From Deltaproteobacteria bacterium (GTDB taxonomy: Bacteria > Desulfobacterota > Dissulfuribacteria > Dissulfuribacterales > UBA3076), in assembly GCA_003194495.1 (NCBI GenBank), contig PQXE01000035.1:1-32950 (forward strand): a stretch of DNA of 32,950 nucleotides. The letters are read 5' to 3'. The notes beneath the pieces are model-generated. The model had not been told where the DNA came from. It made no database searches and was given only the letters and a program-made list of their open reading frames with translations. Positions 26,442 through 32,858 of the stretch are shown piece after piece. Positions within the stretch are counted from its first letter, which is position 1, and every line of letters starts with the position of its first letter. Made by a program: the position numbers and the translations under genes.

Positions 26442-27707
26442 ATGATTGAGAAAGCAGGTCACTATTCCGCGGATTTTGAGAAGGCATTGCAAATAGGGCG
26501 TCCGCCCAATGTAGTTAAGCTTTTCCCCAACTCAAAAGCTCTGCTGGTGAGCGGCAAGGTCATTGACAGGGCGATGCGGGCCAAAAGAAAGGCCATGACC
26601 ATTGCGGCTAATGGCAGAAACTATCTTGTCATTCGTGGCGTTTTGGCTGCCGCGCAGAGGGCCGACGCGGCCATACTAATAGAGATAGCCAGGTCGGAAG
26701 GCGGTGCGAATGCCTATTGTGCGATCAATTACTGGAACATAGCCAGGCAGGTGGATCAGGTCTGCAATGAGCTGGGAATCACAATACCCGTAGCAATTCA
26801 TGCCGACCACTATGGCATCAAGAAAGAAGAAGATGTCGGACCGGCAAAGGTAGAGATCCCCACCCTGTTTGAAGCCGGCATGACCTCCATAGCAATTGAT
26901 GCATCACACCTCCCGGATGACAAAAACCTCCTTGCAAATCTGCAACTTGCCCCTTATGTCCCCAAATGGGCCGGGCTGGAGACAGAGGTGGGTGAAATTA
27001 AGGGGAAAGAAGGACTTTCAACAGTTGATGAGGCATTATTCCTGATACAGGGTCTTAACGCCCACGATATATTCCCGGACTGGATAGCCCTTAATAATGG
27101 CTCCACCCATGGTATTGAGGCAAGTGATTTGGGAATACAGGTGAAATTGACCGGAGAGATCCACGAGGCATTGGCCAAATACAAGGTCTCAGGAGCACAG
27201 CACGGCACGTCCGGTAATAACTCCGACAGGCTGCGGGAAATTGTTTCAAAGACCAATACTACCAAGGCCAATGTAGCTACTGCCCTTCAGATGATCTCCT
27301 GGGGTCTTGAAGTAAACGATTACGGAAATGCTGCAACAGACGAAGACGGAAATTTCATCAAAGTCACAGGAGAAGGGGTAACAGAGGAACTGTGGGCCGA
27401 GATGACAGCCTATGCCCAATCCAAGGGCCTGAAGGGAGGAAATTATAAAAAATTAAACCTGCCTTTTGAGAACAAGCTGCTTGGGCTATCCGGGGATATA
27501 AGGGAGAGGATGGCCAAACGGATAGAAGATTTTGTTTATAATATGCTGGTCAATGTGTTTAATGCTCAGGGTACCGCACCCCTGGCCATAGATGCCATGC
27601 TGACCGCAGGGTCCTATGACCTTGGTCCCAAGACTGATCGGCAGGAGGATCCAGCAAAGTGGACTGAGAGCAAGATCGTTGAGCAGGCGGCTACGATCAA
27701 TCAATAA
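26442..27707 (+). CDS. Class II fructose-bisphosphate aldolase family protein
   Basis: A 421-aa zinc-dependent aldolase-like protein. The TIM-barrel zinc ligands appear as HADHYG and later NNGSTHGIE and SGAQHGTSGN, the usual class II spacing. At 421 residues it is longer than most bacterial class II aldolases, with an N-terminal extension of about 50 residues and an unusual C-terminal part. It may be glycolytic/gluconeogenic FBP aldolase or a related aldolase with another substrate. AAAAGGAGG gives a strong binding site. Its place after asd does not reveal the substrate. Confidence 0.8.
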   Translation: MIEKAGHYSADFEKALQIGRPPNVVKLFPNSKALLVSGKVIDRAMRAKRKAMTIAANGRNYLVIRGVLAAAQRADAAILIEIARSEGGANAYCAINYWNIARQVDQVCNELGITIPVAIHADHYGIKKEEDVGPAKVEIPTLFEAGMTSIAIDASHLPDDKNLLANLQLAPYVPKWAGLETEVGEIKGKEGLSTVDEALFLIQGLNAHDIFPDWIALNNGSTHGIEASDLGIQVKLTGEIHEALAKYKVSGAQHGTSGNNSDRLREIVSKTNTTKANVATALQMISWGLEVNDYGNAATDEDGNFIKVTGEGVTEELWAEMTAYAQSKGLKGGNYKKLNLPFENKLLGLSGDIRERMAKRIEDFVYNMLVNVFNAQGTAPLAIDAMLTAGSYDLGPKTDRQEDPAKWTESKIVEQAATINQ

Positions 27708-27708
27708 T

Positions 27709-27849
27709 GAGCCACTTGCAAAATCCATCTTTTGTCCGATGGCTGCGTTGCTCGTCGGCGAAAAATGCTCATGTACGCCCAGTACACTGCGCTTTTTCAC
27801 CTCCTCGCGCCTTGTCCTCGAACAAAATCTTGAATTTTGCAAGTGGCTC
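27709..27849 (+). repeat. MITE-like repeat, family 4, with perfect 16-bp terminal inverted repeats
   Basis: A 141-base element bounded by GAGCCACTTGCAAAAT (27709-27724) and its exact reverse complement (27834-27849), starting two bases after the aldolase stop. Inside are GCGTTGCTCGTCGGCG, a central TGTACGCCCAGTACA palindrome and CTCCTCGCGCCTTG. These are the reverse complement of the core found in families 1 and 2, though the ends differ. A related end (TTTTGCAAGAGGCTC) occurs at 30779-30793. Confidence 0.88.
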
Positions 27850-27891
27850 TAGCAATGATGGAAAATAGGCGGCTTCAAAGATTAACGTCTA

Positions 27892-28476
27892 ATGCGAATT
27901 ACCGGAGGACAGGCCCGGGGACGGCGTTTGATAGGACCCAAAGGCCGCTGTCTGCGTCCCACATCAGATCTTGTGCGGGAGGCTCTTTTTCAGATCCTGC
28001 ATGCCCGCTTGGAATTCCCCTGGGAATCGTGCAATGTTCTCGATCTCTTTGCCGGTACCGGGGCACTTGGGATTGAAGCCCTTTCCAGGGCTGTAAGTGA
28101 GGTTGTTTTTGTGGATCATCACAAATCGTCCCTTGATCTTATCAGGCGAAACCTCAGTTTATGTGGCTTTAGTAAGCGCGCGAAAGTGGTCCGGGCCGAT
28201 ATCAGGACCAGCCCGAAATCACTTGATCGTGTTCTAAAATACAGACCCTTTAATTTGATATTTGCCGATCCTCCATATTCCCGGGGCCTTGGTAAAAAGG
28301 CCATGGAGTGGGTGGCTGAGACCGATGTTTTGGTTTCCGGGGGATGGATGGTTATTGAAGAGTTTAAGGGAGAAGGACTTCCTTACACGGTTATATCCGG
28401 TTCTGAATCATCCCTTCAGTTTGTGGACAGCCGCAGATATGGTCAGACTGAACTTTGGTTTTACAGGTCAATATAA
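27892..28476 (+). CDS. rsmD: 16S rRNA (guanine966-N2)-methyltransferase
   Basis: Methylates G966 of 16S rRNA. The 194-aa protein has MRITGGQARGRRLIGPKG, the SAM-binding NVLDLFAGTGALGIEALSRA (about 46-65) and the catalytic FADPPYSRG. No clear ribosome binding site lies before the ATG. The stop overlaps coaD (TAATG), the common rsmD-coaD pairing. Confidence 0.94.
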   Translation: MRITGGQARGRRLIGPKGRCLRPTSDLVREALFQILHARLEFPWESCNVLDLFAGTGALGIEALSRAVSEVVFVDHHKSSLDLIRRNLSLCGFSKRAKVVRADIRTSPKSLDRVLKYRPFNLIFADPPYSRGLGKKAMEWVAETDVLVSGGWMVIEEFKGEGLPYTVISGSESSLQFVDSRRYGQTELWFYRSI

Positions 28477-29006
28477 TGCAATCACCAAATCACCAAATCA
28501 CCAAATCACCAAATCACTCACCTCGCATAGCAGTATATCCAGGCACCTTTGATCCGGTAACTAATGGTCATTTGGATCTTGTTGATCGGGCACTAAAGCT
28601 ATTTGACAAGGTAGTGATCGCCATTGGTATCAATCCTGTCAAAGAAAGCCTGTTTACCCTTGAAGAACGTCTGGAAATGGTCCGTGAGACCATAGGAACG
28701 AATGGAAGAGTAGAGATAACCAGCTTTGACGGGCTTTTGGTGGATCTTGCCGCCAAGCACGGAGCCTGCGCCATACTGCGCGGATTGAGAGCTGTTTCGG
28801 ACTTTGATTACGAGCTCCAGCGGGCCTTAATGAACCGCAAGCTATCCCGCGACATAGAGACCGTCTTCTTAATGACCGGGTTTCGCTGGATTTATATAAG
28901 CTCTACTATAGTCAAGGAGGCGGCCCGTTTTGGCGGCAGTCTTGAGGGACTTGTTCCGCCGTTAGTGGAAGAACGTTTAAGAAAAGCGTTTAGGAACGTA
29001 CAATAA
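28476..29006 (+). CDS. coaD: Phosphopantetheine adenylyltransferase with repeat-encoded ends
   Basis: Catalyses the fourth step of coenzyme A synthesis. The 176-aa protein has RIAVYPGTFDPVTNGHLDLV (the TxGH nucleotidyl-transfer motif), LRGLRAVSDFDYELQ and ISSTIVKEAARFGG. The ATG at 28476 overlaps the rsmD stop. Residues 2-16 (QSPNHQITKSPNHSP) are read from an octamer array before the conserved protein starts at R17. No ATG, GTG or TTG lies in frame between the array and the active-site motif, so the array must be translated. The last codons (RNVQ, stop) fall inside the left end of a family 1 repeat. Confidence 0.94.
   Translation: MQSPNHQITKSPNHSPRIAVYPGTFDPVTNGHLDLVDRALKLFDKVVIAIGINPVKESLFTLEERLEMVRETIGTNGRVEITSFDGLLVDLAAKHGACAILRGLRAVSDFDYELQRALMNRKLSRDIETVFLMTGFRWIYISSTIVKEAARFGGSLEGLVPPLVEERLRKAFRNVQ
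28479..28517 (+). repeat. CAAATCAC octamer array inside the coaD start
   Basis: A 7-base unit CAATCAC followed by four perfect CAAATCAC units (28486-28517). It lies directly after the coaD ATG and is translated in all three frames along its length, giving NHQITKSP. Eight is not a multiple of three, so gain or loss of one unit would shift the coaD frame. Confidence 0.9.
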
Positions 29007-29108
29007 ATAACTTGAACAAATTAATGTCTTTTTTGCCGTCTTTTTCGTTGCTCGTCGATCACATAACCCGTTATGCTCGCTCCTCGTGCCTTGAATACAA
29101 CGAAAAAA
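28992..29108 (-). repeat. MITE-like repeat, family 1 copy C, truncated, overlapping coaD 3' end
   Basis: Reverse-orientation copy of the 156-base family 1 element. It begins AGGAACGTACAATAAATAAC, inside coaD, and continues through GTTGCTCGTCGATCACATAA and CTCGCTCCTCGTGCCTTG. It stops after about 117 bases, lacking the other terminal repeat. The lost end abuts a truncated nuclease gene, which suggests a deletion. Confidence 0.85.
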
Positions 29109-29112
29109 CGAC

Positions 29113-29469
29113 ATCATCTACATCATGGATTCGGAACATGAAATCGACCGGGGCCATGCGGACCTGACCATGATCATCCGGCCGGACAAGCGTCATGGGA
29201 AGGTGTTTGATGTGCTGATCGAGTTCAAGTTTGTGACCTTAAAGGAGGCGGGGTTGGATGGCGAAAAGGCCCGTAAGCTGTCGGAAACGGAGCTGCGGGA
29301 ATTGCCTCAGATGCAGAAGGCCCTCGAAACAGGCCGGGACCAAGTGCTTTCCTATGGGGACCAGTTGGAGAAAAAACACGGCAATTTGCGTCTCAAGCGG
29401 TTCATCGTGGCATCGCTTGGGTTTGAGCGGATCTGTTTTGAGGCTTTTGAATTGAATATTGAATATTGA
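29113..29469 (+). pseudogene. C-terminal remnant of a PD-(D/E)XK nuclease-domain protein
   Basis: About 114-118 residues resembling the C-terminal PD-(D/E)XK domain of AAA-ATPase-like proteins: SEHEIDRGHADLTMII with the conserved aspartate, then VLIEFKFV (ExK) and QVLSYGDQL. Homology seems to continue upstream of the only ATG (29125), as IYI-MDSEHEI, so the ATPase part has been lost. The 5' edge is the truncated repeat. The last residues (ELNIEY) come from TTGAATATTGAATATTGAAG words. It may or may not be translated. Confidence 0.65.
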
Positions 29470-29590
29470 AGAATTAACCAATCACGAACCACCAACTACG
29501 AACTGTGGAAGAGGGTCAAGGGAAGGGTCGAAGATCAGAGGTCAGAAGTCGGGCCATTCGGCGGAGAAAAGTTACAGGTGAATTAGAAAG

Positions 29591-29977
29591 TTACCAGAGA
29601 TAACGAATTGGATACTGTGTAATAAGTGGGTCAGGGGTAAGAATCGTCAGCGAATGTTCAATGGCCTGACATACAAGCATACGGTCAAAAGGATCTTTGT
29701 GGGGAGTAGGTAGTTTACAAAGATGCAGAGTGTCTTGTTCCGATAAATCTAAAGGGGTGATTAAGTGTCTTTTACGTTCTTTGGGAATAAACTTATCAGG
29801 TGAAAGAGGAAGACGCAATTTGCCTATGCGATACTTGACATTAATTTCCCATGCAGAAACAGCACTTAAGTAAACTTCATTTTTCGGATCGGCAAAAGTT
29901 TCAATTGCAACAGGAGAAAGCTCATCACTCCCGATAGTCAACCAAAGAAAAGAGCAGGTGTCGAGTAGAAGTTTCAC
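29591..29977 (-). CDS. vapC: VapC-like PIN-domain ribonuclease toxin
   Basis: A 128-aa PIN-domain protein of the type II toxin family, expected to cut RNA. The acidic active-site residues are present: D6 (LLLDTCSFLW), E44 (SAWEINVKYRIGKL), D95/D98 (HKDPFDRMLVCQA) and D116 (TPDPLI). The HKDPFDRMLVCQA form is typical of the Sll0205-like subgroup, often paired with Phd antitoxins. Its start overlaps the antitoxin stop by four bases (ATGA). It looks intact. Confidence 0.88.
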   Translation of the reverse strand: MKLLLDTCSFLWLTIGSDELSPVAIETFADPKNEVYLSAVSAWEINVKYRIGKLRLPLSPDKFIPKERKRHLITPLDLSEQDTLHLCKLPTPHKDPFDRMLVCQAIEHSLTILTPDPLITQYPIRYLW

Positions 29978-30228
29978 GAGTCTTCGCCATTAAAAGCAGC
30001 AGCGATATCATCCGGGAGAGGTTCAAAAAAAGAATCACTAATTTGAAAATTGGGGTATTCCTTGCCTGCGAGACCAATTGGACGTTGTTTTTTGGAGAGT
30101 GCCACAATCGGTTTAATTTCTGCAATCGGTACATTCCGCTTACAAACTATTACAGTTTCTCCGCTGCTGACTTTGGCAAGCCAGCTGGAAAAATGAGCTT
30201 TTATTTCATTTATATTTAAGTTTTTCAT
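29974..30228 (-). CDS. Phd/YefM-family antitoxin
   Basis: An 84-aa protein from the ATG at 30228 (MKNLNINEIKAHFSSWLAKV), which matches the Phd/YefM start; a longer frame back to 30258 would overlap the promoter. The N-terminal part with SSGETVIVCKRNVPIAEIKPI is the DNA-binding Phd fold, and the C-terminal part should cover the toxin. There is no Shine-Dalgarno sequence, and the promoter places the transcript start at or next to the ATG, so the mRNA is probably leaderless. Confidence 0.85.
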   Translation of the reverse strand: MKNLNINEIKAHFSSWLAKVSSGETVIVCKRNVPIAEIKPIVALSKKQRPIGLAGKEYPNFQISDSFFEPLPDDIAAAFNGEDS

Positions 30229-30234
30229 GATGTT

Positions 30235-30263
30235 ATTATAAGTCATCAAGTTGGTCATGTCAA
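30235..30263 (-). promoter_or_regulatory. Consensus sigma-70 promoter of the antitoxin-toxin operon
   Basis: On the minus strand TTGACA (30263-30258) and TATAAT (30240-30235) are exact consensus boxes with the ideal 17-base spacer. Only six bases (AACATC) separate the -10 box from the antitoxin ATG. Confidence 0.85.
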
Positions 30264-30268
30264 TGACC
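30253..30268. promoter_or_regulatory. Operator-like palindrome over the -35 box
   Basis: GGTCAT-GTCA-ATGACC is a perfect 6-base inverted repeat covering the TTGACA box. Phd/YefM antitoxins usually repress their own operons by binding such palindromes, so this is the likely autoregulation site. Confidence 0.55.
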
Positions 30269-30370
30269 TGTTTGGAACCTGCAACAATTGGAAAAGGACG
30301 CTAATTAATAATGGGAATAGACAGAATAAAGGGATCCTGGAAAATAGAATTTAATCTTTGGCATTGCCTT

Positions 30371-30409
30371 CGGCACTGGTTCAGTCTATATCAAACTGAA
30401 CCAGTGCCG
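30371..30409. repeat. Perfect 15-bp hairpin in the gap upstream of the antitoxin
   Basis: CGGCACTGGTTCAGT (30371-30385) and its exact reverse complement (30395-30409) surround a 9-base loop. No gene reads into it from either side, and there is no T-run. The wider 30264-30793 stretch holds only repeats and no credible gene; a 75-codon frame at 30311 runs across this hairpin and has no recognisable features. Confidence 0.75.
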
Positions 30410-30421
30410 CTTTCTCAAGAG

Positions 30422-30793
30422 CCAGAAAAATATTTTCTGGTTATAACGGATTTGGGGGAGGACATAATCCATGTTATTTCAAGATGTTATGTTTTTGTTG
30501 AGTGTACCCAAAAGTGGAATATAAATCCCAATATATGATAAGGATGCATTGGCAAAAAGGTGGGAACTTTTTGATTCGATTATGTAACATGCTGATTTTA
30601 TTATGGTCGGCATGGATGGAGCCAAAATTAACCCATCAATATTACCTACTCATTTTACAATTGCGCCTATAGAGATAATTGTCCAGCAAGCTTTTTCGCA
30701 TAAGGACAACATATTGAAATCATTAGAATACATGCCTCCCCCAAATCCGTTATAATCAGAATATTTTATTCTCTGAGTTTTGCAAGAGGCTCT
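30422..30793. repeat. Element with 21-bp inverted repeats and a GAGCC(A/T)CTTGCAAAA-type end
   Basis: TTATAACGGATTTGGGGGAG plus a final G (30441-30461) is exactly reverse-complemented at 30735-30755; similarity extends outward as AATATT-CTG. The right side ends TTTTGCAAGAGGCTC (30779-30793), one base different from the 27834-27849 end of the family 4 repeat. The 273-base interior is AT-rich, without a convincing open frame. The right end borders the DUF748 remnant, so it may be the insertion that broke that gene. Confidence 0.6.
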
Positions 30794-30961
30794 CTGGAAA
30801 ACATTCAGATCACAGACGACGACCTGCGGTCCCTGACGAATCAGCGAGCACAGGCAGTTAAAAACTATATCTTGGGCCAGGGAAAAATCGAACCTCAAGC
30901 GCTGACGCCGGAAAAGGTTGAGAATTTAAAAGACAGCCGTGTGGACCTGAGCTTCAAGTAG
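30794..30961 (+). pseudogene. C-terminal remnant of a DUF748 protein
   Basis: An open frame with no start: LENIQITDDDLRSLTNQRA, QAVKNYILGQGKIEPQALTP, EKVENLKDSRVDLSFK, stop at 30959-30961. The QRAxAVKxYI...GKIEPxAL...SRVDLxFK pattern is the usual C-terminus of DUF748 proteins (large outer-envelope proteins related to AsmA). Only about 55 residues remain; the body was lost at the repeat boundary near 30793. Its 3' end overlaps the end of the convergent permease gene. Confidence 0.6.
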
Positions 30962-31753
30962 ATGCCATACAAATGGCAAACAAAAGATCATGTACTCTGC
31001 TTTATGTCCGTAAAGCCTTATCTTGATCCGCCCCCCGATTGTCTCAATAAGGGACAGATACAGAGAGGAACAAAGGCCTATCAAAAACAGGGCTACAAGG
31101 ATTTTTGCCAGATTACTCTGGTACAGGGCTTTTCTTATTATATAACCGATTCCATTAGTTGCAGCCAGAAATTCAGCTATTATAGTGCCGACCAGGGCCA
31201 TTGTCCCGCTTCCTACTATCACGGTTGTGATCTTGTCCAGGTTTTCAAAGGTCCTTATGGAAAGCTCCAACCTCCAGTTGATTCTGCCTGTTATCCTGAA
31301 AAAGTGCTCGACCTCTTCCACAGGTTTTGCGAATATACCTATGAAACTCAGAAGCAAAGGGAAGTAACATATCATTGCCGCTATGAGGAGCCTGGATGCC
31401 AATCCATCACCAAGGAACAGGAATATTATGGGTGCAACCGCCACTATTGGATATGCCTGGAGGTTATAGGCCGCTGTGCGCGTGAGGTTGCCGGGCCAAG
31501 TACTCAATCGGCCCACGAGCCCGACTGCCGTTGCAAGTACAATGGCAACCATGTGTCCTGCTATTGCAACAGCCAGAGTATCCAATACTGCTTTTACGTA
31601 TAGCAGGCCATTCTGACCAGCTACATGTAACACTTCCAAGGGCGGCGGTATCAGGTAGTCAGAAAAACCGTATACTATTTTTACGCCCCATAGCAGGCCT
31701 AAAGCCGTTGCATAAATCGATATGAATTGAAACAGACGCTTCAGGGTTCTCAC
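30926..31753 (-). CDS. ABC transporter permease, nitrate/sulfonate/taurine-type
   Basis: A 275-aa membrane protein with about six hydrophobic segments and an EAA-type loop (GTIIAEFLAATNGIGYIIRKA) that contacts the ATPase. The closest families are SsuC/TauC/ThiX-like permeases; the substrate cannot be told. The last 20 or so residues (YMIFCLPFVWHLLEAQ and on) are not family-like. They are read into the neighbouring DUF748 remnant on the other strand, so the original 3' end may have been replaced. It overlaps the ATPase stop by four bases. Confidence 0.8.
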   Translation of the reverse strand: MRTLKRLFQFISIYATALGLLWGVKIVYGFSDYLIPPPLEVLHVAGQNGLLYVKAVLDTLAVAIAGHMVAIVLATAVGLVGRLSTWPGNLTRTAAYNLQAYPIVAVAPIIFLFLGDGLASRLLIAAMICYFPLLLSFIGIFAKPVEEVEHFFRITGRINWRLELSIRTFENLDKITTVIVGSGTMALVGTIIAEFLAATNGIGYIIRKALYQSNLAKILVALFLIGLCSSLYLSLIETIGGRIKIRLYGHKAEYMIFCLPFVWHLLEAQVHTAVF

Positions 31754-32475
31754 GGCCGGGGCTCACTGGTGCTTGCTGCGGATCTGAGGATTGCGTAGAC
31801 TCGTTCTTGCACAAGTTCTTCCGGGGTGGTTTTCATGCCCTCTTGCCGGTCGAGGCCGGTTATTTTATGGATTTTATTAGTGCCGGCTGTGGAGCCGTGG
31901 GGAAGGACATGGATAGTCTGTGAAAAACGGGCTACTTCAAGGGCATTATGGGATATATAGATAAATGTCTTTTGCGGAAACAGGATTTTTAATCTTTCAA
32001 GGATGTGGTTCCGGGTGGGCTCATCCACATTGGCGAGCACTTCATCTGCTATCAGCAGATCAAATTCCTGGACCAGATACCTGGCAAGATTTATTCTGTT
32101 TTTCTGTCCCATGGACAGCCCTGAAAAGCGGCTTTCCAGATGGACCTCCATTCCATAATCCTTTAATATAGTAGTAAGGAGTGAGGTCTTGGAGGCCGGG
32201 GTCACAGACCTGAGATGTGCGCCGACCGTATTCCATCCCGGTATGCGCTCTGCATTGTGGGTGTATAGGACACGCCTGGCATTCGGGATATCAATGTCAC
32301 CTTGCATTGGGGAAAGTTCCCCACTGATAAGCCTTGCCAGTGTGCTCTTTCCCGTTCCTGAAAGCCCGAACAGGGCAAAAAAACCAGGTCCTTCTATTGA
32401 CCAGTCAAGATTACTGAAGACAGGGGAATCCGCCCCAGGGTAAGTGTAGTGGAGATTCCTGCAGGCAATGTGCAT
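31750..32475 (-). CDS. ABC transporter ATP-binding protein
   Basis: A 241-aa ATPase that would energise the overlapping permease. Walker A is GLSGTGKST (37-45), the signature is LSMGQ (120-124) instead of LSGGQ, Walker B is LLIADE (140-145) and the switch histidine is H176 (ISHN). Where these importers have the Q-loop glutamine there is YTHN (71-74), so the glutamine appears absent or shifted. No substrate-binding protein gene lies in the 475 bases upstream, so the system is incomplete here. Confidence 0.8.
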   Translation of the reverse strand: MHIACRNLHYTYPGADSPVFSNLDWSIEGPGFFALFGLSGTGKSTLARLISGELSPMQGDIDIPNARRVLYTHNAERIPGWNTVGAHLRSVTPASKTSLLTTILKDYGMEVHLESRFSGLSMGQKNRINLARYLVQEFDLLIADEVLANVDEPTRNHILERLKILFPQKTFIYISHNALEVARFSQTIHVLPHGSTAGTNKIHKITGLDRQEGMKTTPEELVQERVYAILRSAASTSEPRP

Positions 32476-32478
32476 TTA

Positions 32479-32560
32479 TTTAAAGTGCCTAAAGTGAGCT
32501 AAAGTTTAAAGTGCCTAAAGTTGTAACCATTCACAAGTTCAAAGGTTCAGGATTCAAAGG
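32479..32560. repeat. TTTAAAGTGCCTAAAGT direct repeats and degenerate GTAACC end
   Basis: The 17-base word TTTAAAGTGCCTAAAGT occurs at 32479 and 32505, joined by GAGCTAAAG. Next to it GTAACCATTCACAAGTTCAA (from 32523) resembles the repeat end at 17699 (GTAACCGTTCACGGGTTCAG), including the GGTTCAGG that follows. The rest of the 32476-32851 gap shows no credible gene. CCCTCAA...TTGAGGG arms near 32711-32756 could belong to the left end of the insertion sequence. Confidence 0.65.
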
Positions 32561-32830
32561 TTTATTTGGTTTTGACCTCAGTCTCTTTGGCGGTATTTTG
32601 CGAACACATCGGCGCATCGGACGACATAAAATTAATATCCGGAAACTTGATGCTCTTCCGCTATTACTTTGATTTAGAAATATTTTTATTTTCAGATAGT
32701 TACAAACCGGTCCCTCAAGCGCCTATTTGCGTAATCACGTAGCTTAGTTTGAGGGATATGGTCGCAAAATTCAACAAAAACTTCTTTGACAATGAAAAAA
32801 TACAAGACTTTTGCGAGGTTCTAGATTTTA

Positions 32831-32858
32831 TTTTCATGGGGAGGTGTCCCCATGAAAA
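32831..32858 (+). promoter_or_regulatory. Hairpin that hides the transposase ribosome binding site and start codon
   Basis: TTTTCATGGGGA (32831-32842) and TCCCCATGAAAA (32847-32858) are exact reverse complements around a GGTG loop. The GGGGAGG binding site is in the left arm and loop, and the ATG (32852) is in the right arm. In RNA this would close the start site, a known way for insertion sequences to prevent expression from outside transcription. Confidence 0.7.

Noticed and set aside
28479..28517. CRISPR-like array at the coaD start
   Set aside because: Units are 8 bases with no spacers, so this is a simple tandem repeat.
30311..30538. 75-codon plus-strand frame in the gap upstream of the antitoxin
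   Set aside because: It runs through a perfect 15-bp hairpin and into an inverted-repeat end, has no ribosome binding site and resembles no protein family I know.
30650..30898. 82-codon minus-strand frame
   Set aside because: It is antisense to the DUF748 remnant and the repeat beside it; the sense-strand homology explains the sequence better.
30962..31603. 213-codon plus-strand frame
   Set aside because: It is antisense to the ABC permease, whose hydrophobic segments and EAA loop are clear; the plus-strand product is rich in Cys and Tyr, as expected of a shadow frame.
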